Source of the DNA: Austropuccinia psidii
Lineage: Eukaryota > Basidiomycota > Pucciniomycetes > Pucciniales > Sphaerophragmiaceae
Assembly (NCBI GenBank): GCA_023105745.1
Contig: JALGQZ010000012.1
Location: forward strand, 43,083,852 to 43,147,851
DNA: 64,000 nt
Direction of reading: 5' to 3'
The notes beneath the pieces were generated by a model. That model worked only from the letters and a program-made list of their open reading frames with translations, ran no database searches and had not been told where the DNA came from. A program made the position numbers and the translations under genes. Shown piece by piece: positions 48,001 through 60,284 of this stretch. Position 1 is the stretch's first letter. Each line of letters starts with the position of its first letter.

Positions 48001-48807
48001 ATATTGGTAATTCTATTGTTATAATTGTTTTTTATTATAATAAACCAATTTCTTATGCCTTTATTATTTGTTTGTAACAATAATAAAGCTCCATAAATAT
48101 ATTAATTATCATATATCAATATATTAATATCTTTAATATATAATTCATATTATTATATTAATTTAACAATATAAATATTTTGAGACATAATTATAATAAT
48201 TCTAATTTATTATAATTATCTTTTATCTTCTTCTTTGAATTTAATAAGGACATTCAGAGTACAATAAGTAAAATATTAGTAATTTTTACTTATTGTTTCA
48301 TAGTCAAACCTTACAATCAAGGTTTTTTGTTCATGAATTGGCCTTAGAAGTTTCCTTTCCAAGCTAACTGTTTAGCTTTTCAAGAAGCTTTTATTAATAT
48401 TAGTTTTCCCACAAAAGAAATAGAATAGGAATGAACCTTTCTTGGCTATTTATTTTCATGTAAAGATTATTTTTTTAATCTCAGTTTTCAATCTCAAGCT
48501 CATGGATCTGATATTATAAGCTATTGGTAATCAAATATATGTTTTCCCTAGTTTGGAAGTCATTCCCAATAAAAAAAAGATATCACATTATCTAAAATGA
48601 TGCATCCAATTTTTTAAAAAAATAATAATTTTACCTTAACCTATTCAAAAGTGTTTTGATTTTACATAATCCTCAAATTCTGATGACTGCCTTTATTATA
48701 TTCATTTAATATTAACTATATATATTTAAATTTTATAAATATGTTGTCATAATATTCCATGTATATCATTCTAATTATCTTTCTTTTCTTGATCAAAATA
48801 TTGTAAT
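45028..48807. other. AT-rich region with a short internal duplication
   Basis: No gene recognised. A block of about 50 bp (containing tcatatctgtaaag) occurs at about 46540-46591 and again at about 46692-46745. A TATA-like ctataaatagag is at about 47580. A 12-bp-arm inverted repeat (caataagtaaaa) is at 48262-48295. Possibly decayed transposon sequence. Confidence 0.5.
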
Positions 48808-51800
48808 TTTCAGGCTGGGTCTATGATAAGGTGAGAATAATAGTATATACAACCTTAACTATGACTGTTAAAGGGAGAATAAGTATAGGATTAGTTAAGA
48901 ATTGAGCTATAAGGGCTTTAATATAATGAAATAGTGAGGCTGAGTGCTATTGAAAGCCCTGGATGCAGATTTACCAATTGGATTATTATAATAAAGACTA
49001 CAATAATTAAGATTGAAATCATAATTATACCTGGTTATTTTCCCAGAGCATAACTGTTTTTCTATAGTTGTACTACATAGGAATTCAAGAGAAGGATGGG
49101 GATTCCTCTTTTGAGCAGAGAAAGGTGCCTTTTTCTCCTAAAATAGGGTGGAAGAACCATTAATCCTTTCCACATAGAGGTAGTCAAGATCTTTTCACTT
49201 CTAAGGACGGGCTGGTGGCTATTAAACACCCTGTATACCCTGTATTTGGCTCAGTTGTGGTTATGAAACTACATCTGGGAAGTTTTCACCAATACAGGGT
49301 GAACGCTTTCCTTTGGGGACCACAAAGTGTTCTTCTGCCATGTATGACATGTAGAATTCTGAACAGAACCTGTATGGGGACCCTATACCTTCTGAGCAAT
49401 GAGGTATTGAAGGATAAACAGGCTCTTTTGAGGAATTGACCCCTCATATTGAAGTATATGGGAAAGTATCCCACAGTAAAGCTGTATTGGCCCAACGATG
49501 GGATTTTAAACTTGAAACTGCCATAAATTTGTCAGTTTTGAAGATAATGAACTAAAATTTGGGTAATTGCTTAGCCCTGGATGCAATTTACATAAGGGTA
49601 CCTCATTTGGCATAGGCTTTATTAAAGATGGCAAAATTATACCGCTTTTAATTTCTATTATTCAGATATGGATTCTTCCTAAATCCTGTATGGAGTTTTT
49701 TTGCTCCATAACTTATGTTTTAGATGAGTTATGAGGGAAATTAAGGGCATAATTGGGTAGCCCTGATCTTTCTCTTTCTACATTGACCCCACTTGGGGTA
49801 TCTCAAACCAAAACTGTAAAAGTTGGATTAGAGGTGAATGTTATCTTTACCCTTATTTGGCTTTTTTTTGGACATAAATTGTGGAATTTTGGTTCTGGCC
49901 TCAGTTGGCTATTACCAGTAGATAGCCCTGATTGAGAGATTCAATTTGAACAGCCATTTGACAGGGTTCTTTCTCCTGATCTGGATTTTAGATGAGAGGT
50001 GAAATTTCAGGTTTAAGCTCAATTCTTGCTTTGAGCAGGAATAACTTTCTTGTTCTTTATCTTATGGATATGGGGTTATATATTTTAAAAGAGGTGGCTT
50101 TCTGTAAGGTGTGGATATGAAACTTTGATTGAAAATCAAGTACTTTTCCTGTCCTCAAAATTTGTATAAGGTAAAAATCAATTAAAAATAGCATGAAATA
50201 TTATTTTTAAGAGAAAACACGCCAATTTTATTGTTTATAACTTTATTAGTATAAAACAATAATATTATAAAAATTTATTGTTTTACCAACAATAAAAATT
50301 TATCCAAAAAATCCTCTACAAGAGATATTTTAAGGCTACAAAAGAAATTTCTTCAAGAGCAATTTCAATTGGAATTAATTGAGCAAAGAACTGCAAGAAA
50401 TTCATTAAAGAACAAAGTCTTTAAAAAGAATATTAAAGAGAAAACACGCCCAAAAGTGACCAGAGTGAATTTGGAAACAAAGTGACAAAGTTTACAGTGA
50501 TGAAAGATGCTTTAATTCACTTTTGGGGTGGTTCAGGGGTAAAAATGATTATAAGAGTTACAAACAATGATTATAATGATTTTTTCAAATGGTTAAAAGG
50601 TTTAACATGATTTAAAAATGGAGGTTGGAATCTTTTATTGATTGGTTTAACAGTGTTTAAACTAATTAATAAAAGGAAAAGATTCTAACATGAAGAGAAA
50701 AGTGGGGCAAAGAAAACATTCTTTTATAGCCATCAATTTTCTTACTCCAAAAGTAAAATTTACTCTTGTCAGTCGTGAGAAACAGTCTGACAACAGAAAA
50801 GCCAATTATGGCATCATTGAACCCTGGTTTAGAACAAAAAAGGGCTGGTTTAAGCCATTTTAGACCCTTAAATCAGCCATTACTATAGCAATACCTGGTC
50901 TAGAGTCTTAAAAACACGTCAGAATGTGTGTAAAAGACGTAGAAACCAGTTAAAACTGTTTTTACTATGATTGTTTTATCTTAAGGGTAGTTTTACCCTC
51001 TTGGCAACGGCTAAAACTACCCCAGTTGGTATCAAAACCTCATCATCAATTGAGTTCACAGACCCTGTAACTCAATTCCAGGCCAAAAGTGATGAACCTT
51101 TGCGTGAAGTTTGACATCCCACGCGTGTCAGCAAGGATCTTGGGGGTCTGGCTCCCCCTTAGAGCTAGAGTTCCTTTTCCCCGCCAATTTTAATCTTTCC
51201 AATTTATTTTTTCCTTTAATTCCTCATCATGTATTATGCTTAGAATTTACATATGAAATTCAATTGAATTGTACACTAAAATACAGTAATAATTGACACC
51301 CCATATGTAAATCAAAGTTCACTTATGTAATACACGCGCACATTTTGACATTTCAATTGAATTCAATTGAAAATACTTTAATTCCTCATAACTTCTAAAC
51401 TAAACACAACACCTCAATTTTAACACAAAAATTGATGGTTAACACCACATGTGTGGTGAATTAAATTAGAGTTTTGAGGATTTTCAACTTTTTTATTGAA
51501 AATACTAAAAACTTAATTTAAGCTTATTTAGAGTTGAGTTACAAAAATTTCACTCAGAGGTGACCCCACCTAATTTTTTATGAGGAATCAAATGGTGAAA
51601 CAATTTTTATATGTTTATTTCTTGGATAAAAATTTATAATAATTTTTATTTAACTTTTTTCCAAATTTATTTAATTTTTTACAATTTTATTAAAAATTCA
51701 TTTTTACTTAATTTTTTCAAGTATAAATGTAATTTTACAATTTCAAAATTTAATGTAATTTTATTTTTAAATTGTAATTCAATTTTTAATTTTATATTTA

Positions 51801-52045
51801 TATTTTTGCTTTTATTTTAATAATATAAATAAATTTATTTTATTTATATTTATATGTTAATTTTATATTTTGTGGTCTTTTGGGTATATGAAATTACCTC
51901 TAAGGCTCACACTTTCTTACTTCCTTTAATACCCTGTATGAGCTATCTTCCCTCAGTTCTATTTTTGGTTGTATTTTGCTCTAGCATTGGTTGATGGTAT
52001 TTTGGCTATTATGCTTGTGCTCTGCGTTTGAGTCACAGGCTGACA
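48808..52045 (-). mobile_element. Family A LTR split by a family B LTR
   Basis: Left part 48808-50102 and right part 51912-52045 together make a minus-strand family A LTR (about 1.43 kb after removing the insert). The left terminus is mutated (TTTCAG instead of TGTCAG), and the right end ...CAGGCTGACA is intact. No matching flanking duplication survives (GTAAT versus TTCAT). Confidence 0.88.
50103..51911 (+). mobile_element. Family B solo LTR nested in family A LTR, with TSD
   Basis: 1809 bp, TGTAAGGTGTGG to AGGCTCACA, with a perfect CTTTC duplication (50098-50102 and 51912-51916). The first 1.15 kb is the inverted match of 1-1142. A 22-bp perfect palindrome lies at 51351-51372 (tttcaattgaa, then attcaattgaa read symmetrically). 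Confidence 0.94.
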
Positions 52046-54746
52046 TTCATACTACTTAGCTTGTTGAAAATCAATTCAAATTTGGAAATTTCTTGATATA
52101 TTATTGGTTCTAAGCTAAAAAATATTGATTGAAATTCAAGTTTTAGAAATTGATTTCAGATGAGGTATTTCATGTTGCTACAAACTTATCAAAAGTGATT
52201 AGAAAAATTGTAATGTATATTAGTATTAATTACTAATAATTATAAAGTAACTATCCTCCAAAATTAATCTCATAAAAATTGAGCTGATATAATGAATATA
52301 TTCACAACTTAATAAATCTTGAATTGTATATTTCAAATATCTTCATGTTATAATCTTTTAATTAGATGAATTTTTTCAGAATCAAAATTCATATTAATTT
52401 TAATATCTTGTATATTCTACTTGAGTTGAAACAAGATTGTTTTTGAAAAAACTGTTTACAAAGCATTAAATCACATTCAAAGAAATAACAATAAAAATAT
52501 GTTTCAGTGATTAAATAATTCCAATATCAATTATTGAGATATCATAATATACAATTAAATATCAAAGTATGTAATTAAATATTTCTATAATATATTAAGA
52601 TTTGTCTAAGTTGATAAGTTTATAGAAAATAATTGAAGAAGTTGTAACTAAATTGAAAAGAATGAAATATTTCAAGCTCCATTAGATAGATATTTTTGAG
52701 AATTTTATATAGGAAAAGATTTACATTATTTAATTTCAAAGATGAAGCAAGAAGTTTTGTATAAAATATTTATCATTAGTATTGAAGCAATCCTATAGAC
52801 AGCTTGAAAAAACTATTCAAGAAATTATAAATATGAGATTTTAACAATAATTATTGTCCAAAAATATTAAAAGATATATTGAATAACAAATAGTTTTTAA
52901 TACCAATGTAATTCACTATTGCATAATATCTCAATGATAATTTAAATATTGATTTATTGGTAATCTGAATTGATCACTTGAATTAAAGATCTATGTTAGA
53001 TTTTATTTTCTTTTAAAATTTTTTTATCTCATACAAATCTCTTTATTTTGATATTAGAAATTTATGCATTAAAATTTTCATCATCTTAAGAAGCTCAATA
53101 TTTAAGCAAACTCTGAAATAAATGTATTGATAAGTTCAAACTCATCTAGAAAAGAATCATACAATTACAGAAGAAACTTCTTAATATCAAGGATATTCTA
53201 TATATAGCTTTTAAAAGAGATATTAACCATAATTATAAGATCTTTAGAGGAATTAAAAGGTATTCTATCCCTTTTGGCATGATTCAAAAGATTTAAAATC
53301 ATTTAGTAGCTCTACAGTATGTCTAAAACCTGTTACAAAAGTATCTGAAAATAAAGTTATGTATTAATAATCAGTTATTCCTCTAAAATCATGGAGTCCA
53401 TACTAAATGAATTATCTTTCAGATAGAAATTCTTGGTTGTATACCTTTATATTCCTACTCGTATTAATGGCGAGATTATTTATACCTTTAGCCACACAAC
53501 CTCTTCAGGTTACCAACCATTATATTAGAAATAACTAAAGAGAAAATAATCTAATCCTTTTATTAATATTTTATAATGTTAAAGAATGAAGGTTTTTTTT
53601 AAAAAACCTTATTTAAATGCTATTTTGCTTCCCCACCTCCGCATATATTATCCATATAGCTGGAAGAGCTGGTTCAACCATATATATTATTTGAAATTTT
53701 CTCTTCTTTCAATAAAAAACTATTTTAATTCCTTTTTGAGCCTCAGTTGGGGCTTTACCCATAGAGAATATGTAAATATTGATGACCAAGAGGCCAGGGA
53801 GAAAAAATATTAAGCAAAGTATTATAGAAAGTGATTTGAATTTTGTCCTAAATCACCAAAATAGACAGAAATTAGACCTTTGAACTCTTCCTCTTCTATT
53901 ATATGAATATATATTAAAAAATATATGCGTATTTTAGATTTAAGGATCCTGTTGCAGTCAGTATTTTAATGATTATCATACTAGGCATCATCCTTTCAGC
54001 ATACAACATGACAACATATATATTTATACTAAATATGTCTCAGTTACTCTCAGCTTCTATAGAGCTTCATTTTTAGCTCCTAGTGAAAAATTTATTGGAG
54101 CTTATTCTTCACTCATCCAATGCTATAATACTGCATCAAAACCAAAAGGAAAGGGGATAATTTTTTCTATTGAGGTCTGAAATAAAAAATTAAGATCAAA
54201 AAATGGAGCTATGGTCAAGCTATTGCACCATTATGTTTCCTCCTCAAAACAACAATGAATCTTGGATAATGAATTCAAAATATTTCCCTCACTTTAATTA
54301 AACACAGTCAAGATACAAGCTTATAATTAATAAGTCACTCAATGTTTAATTGATTCTAGAATAAAAATCATGCTCAAAATTGAATAATTCAATAAAATAG
54401 CCTATCAAGTAAGGAAAATAACAAATTCTTGATCAAAATAATTATTCTCTCTTGATTATAATCTTAAAAAAATAGTAATCTTGACATATTTACAAATAAA
54501 ACACTTCTATTTGTGAAATTATTCTCTATTAAAAATTTTATTGATGGAGCTCAATATTTCCTGACTGTTTTTATCATTTCATAACTTAACAGGTATGGCT
54601 AAGCTTGTGTTAAACTAATCATAATGTCACCTTTTACCCAAAGAGAGTGGGTTCAGTAATCAAAAGCAGATAAATCTCATTCATATTTCAAATCTCTAAA
54701 AAAAAATATTAAATTTAAATTCACTATACTTATAAACCAGGATATC
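52046..54746. other. AT-rich region, no gene recognised
   Basis: No LTR ends, arrays or conserved protein motifs were found. The 75-codon frame at 53586-53813 has no support beyond being open. Confidence 0.5.
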
Positions 54747-55554
54747 TGTGAGCCTTGAAATAAGTTTGAATTACTCAAATAGGCCACAATTAATATTGAA
54801 AAAAATTTCAAAATATTAATAACCCATTAGTCATGCATATATTCAGAATTAATCATTTTTTTGTTTAAGAAAAGATAAATAACTCATTTTTGAGTAAGTA
54901 AATTCATGGATTTAAGGCCAGATTCGGATTCTGCACAAATATTAGCCTTGGGAAGCTACATAGAGTGAATAAGCTTTAATCAACTCTATGAGCTATTAAT
55001 ATGGAAAATACTTCAACATAAAATTATCAATACCACATAAAATAACTGTAATTTCTTTTGTTTATCTCAATTTCACAGCAAAATAATGGGAGTATGAGAA
55101 ATATCATGTTACATATACACTAAAAAGAATTTTAGGAGTGTTTTTGGCAGTTAATATTAAAGTATTCTTACATACAGGTTTGGTCCACCCATAGTGGATA
55201 TAAGTCTCTAAGCCTGAATTACTATTTCTGATGTGAAAATAGCCAAGGGAGACAAAAGACATAAAAGACGGCCAGGTTACCCAGAATCTGAGGCCTCTGA
55301 GGAATGGATAGCTCTAAATACTTGATACATGGCTGATCATGGCTATATTAGTATACTAAAGACTTTTTGGGAACTTGGTTACCAATTTGAAGTCCCATTA
55401 AATTATAAGAAAATAGCAAGTAAGGTACTATTTTGATGTGATAAGGAGGTAATCAGAAATTATGACTGCTTTAAACATGTCACAAAGTGTTTTTTTCAAT
55501 GAATAAACATTAAAATAATAAGTAAAACTACTTTTGGACAATTATAAACGCATT
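54747..55554 (-). mobile_element. Family B LTR, truncated
   Basis: Starts TGTGAGCC (complement of GGCTCACA) and follows 44220-45022 in reverse order and orientation, for example ggatttaaggccagat and gaggcctctgaggaatgg. The match stops where a family A LTR begins at about 55555. The remaining half of the LTR was not found on the other side, so a deletion probably accompanied or followed the insertion. Confidence 0.85.
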
Positions 55555-56973
55555 TCGCACCCTGTGACTCAAAACCAGAGCACAAGCATGACAGCCAAAT
55601 ACCATAAAGCAATGGTAAAGCCAAGATACCACCAAAACAGGGAGCTGAGAAAAATTAACTCAAAAGGTATCAAAAGAAAGAGGAAAATAACCTCTTTCCA
55701 AATATACAAGTCTCATAATCATAGGACAAAGAATAACAAAGTTATTCCTGCTCAAAGCTATTGCTGAGCATAAACCTTAATTTTTGCCTCCCATCTGAAA
55801 TACAGAGGAAGAGGCTTAACCCCATCAAATGGGTATTTCAATTGAACCTCCAAGTCAGGGCTATCCAATGGTACTAGCCAAACTGAGCTAGCACCATAAT
55901 TACAGAAGTTATGACCAAAATAAGGTCAAATAAGGGTGATGAAAATATTCACCTCTCATCTAACTTCTACCGCTTTAGTGTGAGATACCTAAAGTGCATT
56001 CTTTTTTGAAAGAGCACAATCAGGGCTAGCTAATGGCTATGTTAATTTACCCATATATTATCTAGACCAAAAGATATGGAGCAAACAAGTTTCATACAGT
56101 TTTTGGACAAACCATAAATGTGTACAAGAAAACTTGTACATGGCATAACTTTGCCATATTTAATAATAACCATACCAAATGAGGTACATTTGTCTAGATC
56201 ACATCCAGGGCTACACAACAAGCCCTTTTTGAGCTCAATATTATATAAATTGACATATTTACAGCAGTTTTAAGGTTAAAATCCCACAGTTTGGCCAATA
56301 CAGCCTTACAGTGGGATACTATACCATAAGTATTATTATGAGGTGTCAAACAGACAAAAAATCTTGTTTATACTTCAATACCTCATAGTTAAGTCAAATA
56401 CAGAGGTCCATACAGGTTCTGTACAGCTTCTGACACGTCAGAAGCACCAGAACACACCTGTAAACTCCATTGGTGAAAGCTTTCACCCTGTATAGTGTAA
56501 AAATGACTACTTGTGGTTCTAAAACAACATTTCCACCCAATAATAGTCTGTATTGAGTGTGTAAAACCACAAATCAGCCCACAGTAGTGAAAATTTGTAC
56601 TCTGTGGTCGTGTGCAGAGGTAAACCACCTCCAACTACCCCAGAACAAGATAAAAGGAGGCTTTGCCTCACCAGGAAGCTAATCCAGCATCCTTGTCTTA
56701 GTATTCTTACATGGTATAGCTTCTTGATAGAAGTGTTACCCTTAGAATTTAACAGGTTATAATTTAAACTTAAGTATTTTAGGGTTTGTTATTGTAAACC
56801 AACAGGCAAACACTGCACCCAGGGCTATCAGAAGCACTCACCATCACTAAATTCATTGAGTATAGCCATTTTTACCCTCTATTATCTTAACTATCATTTT
56901 TATTTTCGTGTCACACTCAGAGTTATAGCTGTTATTTGTCATTGTACAGCTATATCATAGAGTCACCCTGACG
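55555..56973 (+). mobile_element. Family A LTR followed by primer-binding-site sequence
   Basis: About 1419 bp; the first six bases are decayed and the end is CTGACG. It is followed at 56974-56989 by ttttgggggcctggcc, the same 16 bases that follow the 5' LTR at 60285-61722. This was therefore a 5' LTR of a family A element whose interior is mostly gone. Confidence 0.85.
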
Positions 56974-56989
56974 TTTTGGGGGCCTGGCC

Positions 56990-57283
56990 TGGTTTTTTAC
57001 CTACTTTAGATGAAATTGTAGCTTGTTTTCACTATTTTTAGGTTATCTATATGCTTTTTAGAGTTATTATACTTGTTTTTTTTGCTTATTTTTACTTTCT
57101 GTTAACCACAAGAAGCCCTGAAGGGGATTAATTTCGTGGTTTTCTCTATTCCAATTTTTTTTACTCAAAAAAAAATAAAAAAATAAAAAAAAGTGTATAT
57201 ATATTCCTTTTGAAAAGTAATATTTTTCATCATTTTAGAAGAGTTATAAATATATAATTTATATTTATAAAATACTCTTTTCT
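56990..57283 (+). other. Leader remnant of family A element
   Basis: The first 40 or so bases resemble the leader at 61739 onward, then similarity fades. Ends in an A/T simple tract at about 57160-57192. No gene. Confidence 0.5.
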
Positions 57284-57691
57284 CATAATAAAATGAAAAT
57301 CATATTTTATTATTGTTTTTTGTTTCATAATATATACAAAGTATATGTTGTTTGAATTTTTCTTAAAGAAAAACTCTATTAATCCATTTTTTCACCCAAA
57401 TTGGTGTGCAAAATTGATTATTATCATTATTATTGATAATCTAAGTAATAAGACTCCATAATAAAATAAAAGTCAGATTTTATTATTGATATTTTTCTTT
57501 TATAATATATACAAAGTATATATTGGTTGGAGTTTTCTCAAAGAAAAACTGTGATAATTTATGTTTTCACCAAAATTGGTGCAAAATTGATTAGTATCAT
57601 TATTATTGATAATTTCAATAATAATACTTCATAATAAAATACAAACCATATTTTATTATTGATCTTTTTTTTATATACAAAGTACATATTG
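57284..57691. repeat. Tandem repeat, about 173 bp, 2.4 copies
   Basis: Copies begin at 57284, 57457 and 57630 (cataata...). Shared blocks are atattttattattg, aaagtatatattg and aaaaattggtgcaaaattga. The copies are diverged by several substitutions each. Confidence 0.85.
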
Positions 57692-58448
57692 GGAAAAGTT
57701 GATTCGATAATTATACATATTCTCAATAATAACTTGTTCAAAGTGACTTATAGATTCCTAATGTGAGCACTCCTCTTGTGTGGGATTAAAATGAGGCAGT
57801 ACCTAGAGGGGGAAATCACAGGTAACTAGTTTTGAATTGCCAATAACTCCTGTAACTAAGGGTGGCAAGGGTGTATTGCCTTCCCCTCCTAAAATACTGA
57901 ACGAAATCTTCCTTGGAGCTCACAAACCAAAATAAAATTTGTAAGTGGCTCTACAACTGCAGAAGACAAAATTCAGCAGTCTCAGATCAGACCTATTCAA
58001 TAAATAATATGAGAAATAATGTCAGTAATTTTGGTAATTTGAGATTTTAAGGAAATACTTGTCTGTTTAATTTTAATATTTTTTTTTGGTTAAATTGAGG
58101 TGAGTGGTTTCTTCTTGGTGATAAATCCTTGGTAAGATGGGTTATTTGAGGTTTTCTGGAAAACTTGATGAGTTTGATAAAGGTAACTTTGTTAAGTTAA
58201 AGTTATAATATAGTAAAATGATTTTTAAAGGTTTGTTATTTTTTTTGAGAGTGGTTAATAATAAGATAAAATATCACTTGTTAAGTTTAAGAGGTAAGAT
58301 TATTTGATATTTGATTTTAAATGGGTAAGTTAGTTTGAAATCTTGTTAAATGAAGTTAATTTTACTAGTTAAAATATTTTAATAGAGTAACAACCCTAAT
58401 CTTGGGTGCTGGGTAATTTTTCTTTTTATTTTAATAATAATAAGATTC

Positions 58449-58513
58449 CACTGAGCTTAGCTACTGGGTAATCTTCAACACTATACTGCCACTGAGCTTA
58501 GCTACTGGGAAAG
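58449..58513. repeat. Direct repeat ccactgagcttagctactgg
   Basis: Two exact copies, 44 bp apart, in the presumed R/U5 part of the family D LTR. A third, weaker match (ttgggtgctgggtaattttt) lies at about 58403. Confidence 0.8.
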
Positions 58514-58635
58514 TAAATTTACTATAATATACTGGACTACCTCCCAGGTGAGGGATGACTTATTCTTGTGCTTGTAATGTGCAGGGGATATAATTTTTAT
58601 GGGGGGATTTTGAAATTTGGGGAGAGAGAGCCTCT

Positions 58636-58645
58636 CTATTTATAA
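58636..58645 (-). promoter_or_regulatory. TATA-like box of family D LTR
   Basis: TTATAAATAG on the minus strand, followed by a pyrimidine- and A-rich stretch that could hold the start site. Confidence 0.45.
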
Positions 58646-59763
58646 CTTTTGGGAGCCCAGGGGGGCCTCCATGGGAGCTGTCTTTTTTCACTTTAATTCC
58701 TCTTGATTTCATCATGTGACTCTGTTTTTTGGTGAGGACGTTTATTGCAGGAGTCAGGTGATTTAAGGTTTGGTGGTAATATTTTCTCTGCACAGCCTTC
58801 ATTAATCACATGATGGTCCTTTGGTGAACTCATTATGTGGTGATATTCATGGATTTTCCTTGCATGCATGAGGTTATTTCATTTTGGCTGAGGATTTTTG
58901 TTGTGCACAGCCTCTTTTCTGTCACATGATATTCTGTTGGTGGATGTAATATCACATGATGACCTTGTAATTCCTTTGCATATGTCATATTTTAGGATTG
59001 GTAGAAGTGGCTGTGTAATTTATGCAGGTGTCATGGTTGTTTTTCTTGTTTTTGAACTTGAAAATGAGGTCAGGTGATAATTCTTGCACTGATTAATTTA
59101 CTGTTTTTTATGAGATGATGTGATTTTTGAGCTTGACACATGCTGTGCATAGTCATGTGGTTGAGATTTAATTGAAAAATTGTGTACTGCATGCAGCTTG
59201 TTGTAACTAGCTTTGGTTTGCATGAGGTGATGAGTTGTGTAAATAATTTTGATTCTGTTTTAAGGTTTCAAGTGGGGTTACTTTGGATATAAGATAAGGT
59301 ACTCCTGTGGCTGTGTTGTAAATGAGTTGCGGGAATTCCATGGGCTGGGCTTTGCATCATGTGACTTTGAATGCAAGTTTGCTGTATAACTAATGCATGT
59401 GTCATTTTCTTGCTGCATGAGTTCTGTGGCTGTAAGGGGGTGTAAAGCTGGGTGGGGTGTGTAATTTAAAGGGTGGTACCTTATTTGTTGTGACTAGTTT
59501 ACTATATGTAACTTGATTTTTACATATGCATAATGAAATTGAATAATTTATTTAAACACATACCATGGTTTTATGAGTTGAATCCAGCTTCTTGCTGTAA
59601 AATATACCTTTTGGTGTAAAATTTGAGTGTAAGTCTGCTTGTAGGCTGGATTTACTGCTGTTTCTGGGTACTATGAGCTTGAGCCTGGTGACAAAAAATG
59701 GCATGGAATACCACATCCCCCTCTCCATTTACGGCTGTCCCCAGCATTCCAGGTCAGAGCTCC

Positions 59764-60284
59764 CTATTCTTCATCTGATTTTATGGTTTCCTCCAATACC
59801 TCTTCCTCATTTATTGGTTCATCTTCTTCACTTTGTTCTTCTTCTGTGTCTTCTTTTGTGTCCATCAACTTTCCTCTTGGGTAAAGCCTTTTGACTTGAG
59901 ATGCTGCAAATCTTCTTGCTAGTTTTGTTCCATCCAGTTCCTCAAGTTCATATGGTCCATTGTTTATTTGTCTGATTACTATGTAGGGTCCATTCCATTT
60001 GTTTTTGAAAAGTAGCCCCAATTAGTTTCTATTGCTTTATTGTGAACCAGGACAAAATTACCTGGATTAAGAGGTGATCTCATTTGGTGTGCCATTCTTC
60101 TATCCCAATATTTCATTCAGTCCTCCCTTGATTTTTTGAGCTTTTCTGCTGCTTTCCTTCTCATTTCTTCTTTTACTTCTAATTGTTTAGCTCTGGCTTC
60201 CAATAATTCCTCAGTTGTGTATATTCTGTGCCATTCTACTGCTAAAAATGTTTTTGTTTCAATGTCAATTGGTAATACTGGTAT
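59764..60284 (-). pseudogene. pol: Family D Ty3/gypsy integrase, C-terminal remnant
   Basis: Minus-strand pol end. It contains IETKTFLAVEWHRIYTTEEL, a helical linker, a stop, then YWDRRMAHQMRSPLNPGNFV, and after a frameshift the GPY/F module WNGPYIVIRQINNGPYELEE with LDGTKL and VKRLYPRG. A Glu-rich tail ends at 59764, only about 50 bp before the LTR. The N-terminal side is cut at 60284 by insertion of the family A element. This is a separate lineage from E1/E2: no chromodomain is seen and the tail differs. Confidence 0.88.

Larger units (their letters stand above)
57692..59715 (-). mobile_element. LTR region of family D Ty3/gypsy element
   Basis: Adjacent to and downstream of the family D integrase remnant on the minus strand. 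Just above it, the minus strand has a polypurine run (GGAGAGGGGGA, about 59716-59726). The LTR then starts TGTGGTATTCC at 59715. A TATA-like TTATAAATAG is at 58636-58645. The lower boundary is not resolved; a start at about 57762 (plus strand tgtgagcactcc) would give TG...CA ends and about 1.95 kb. Confidence 0.55.
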
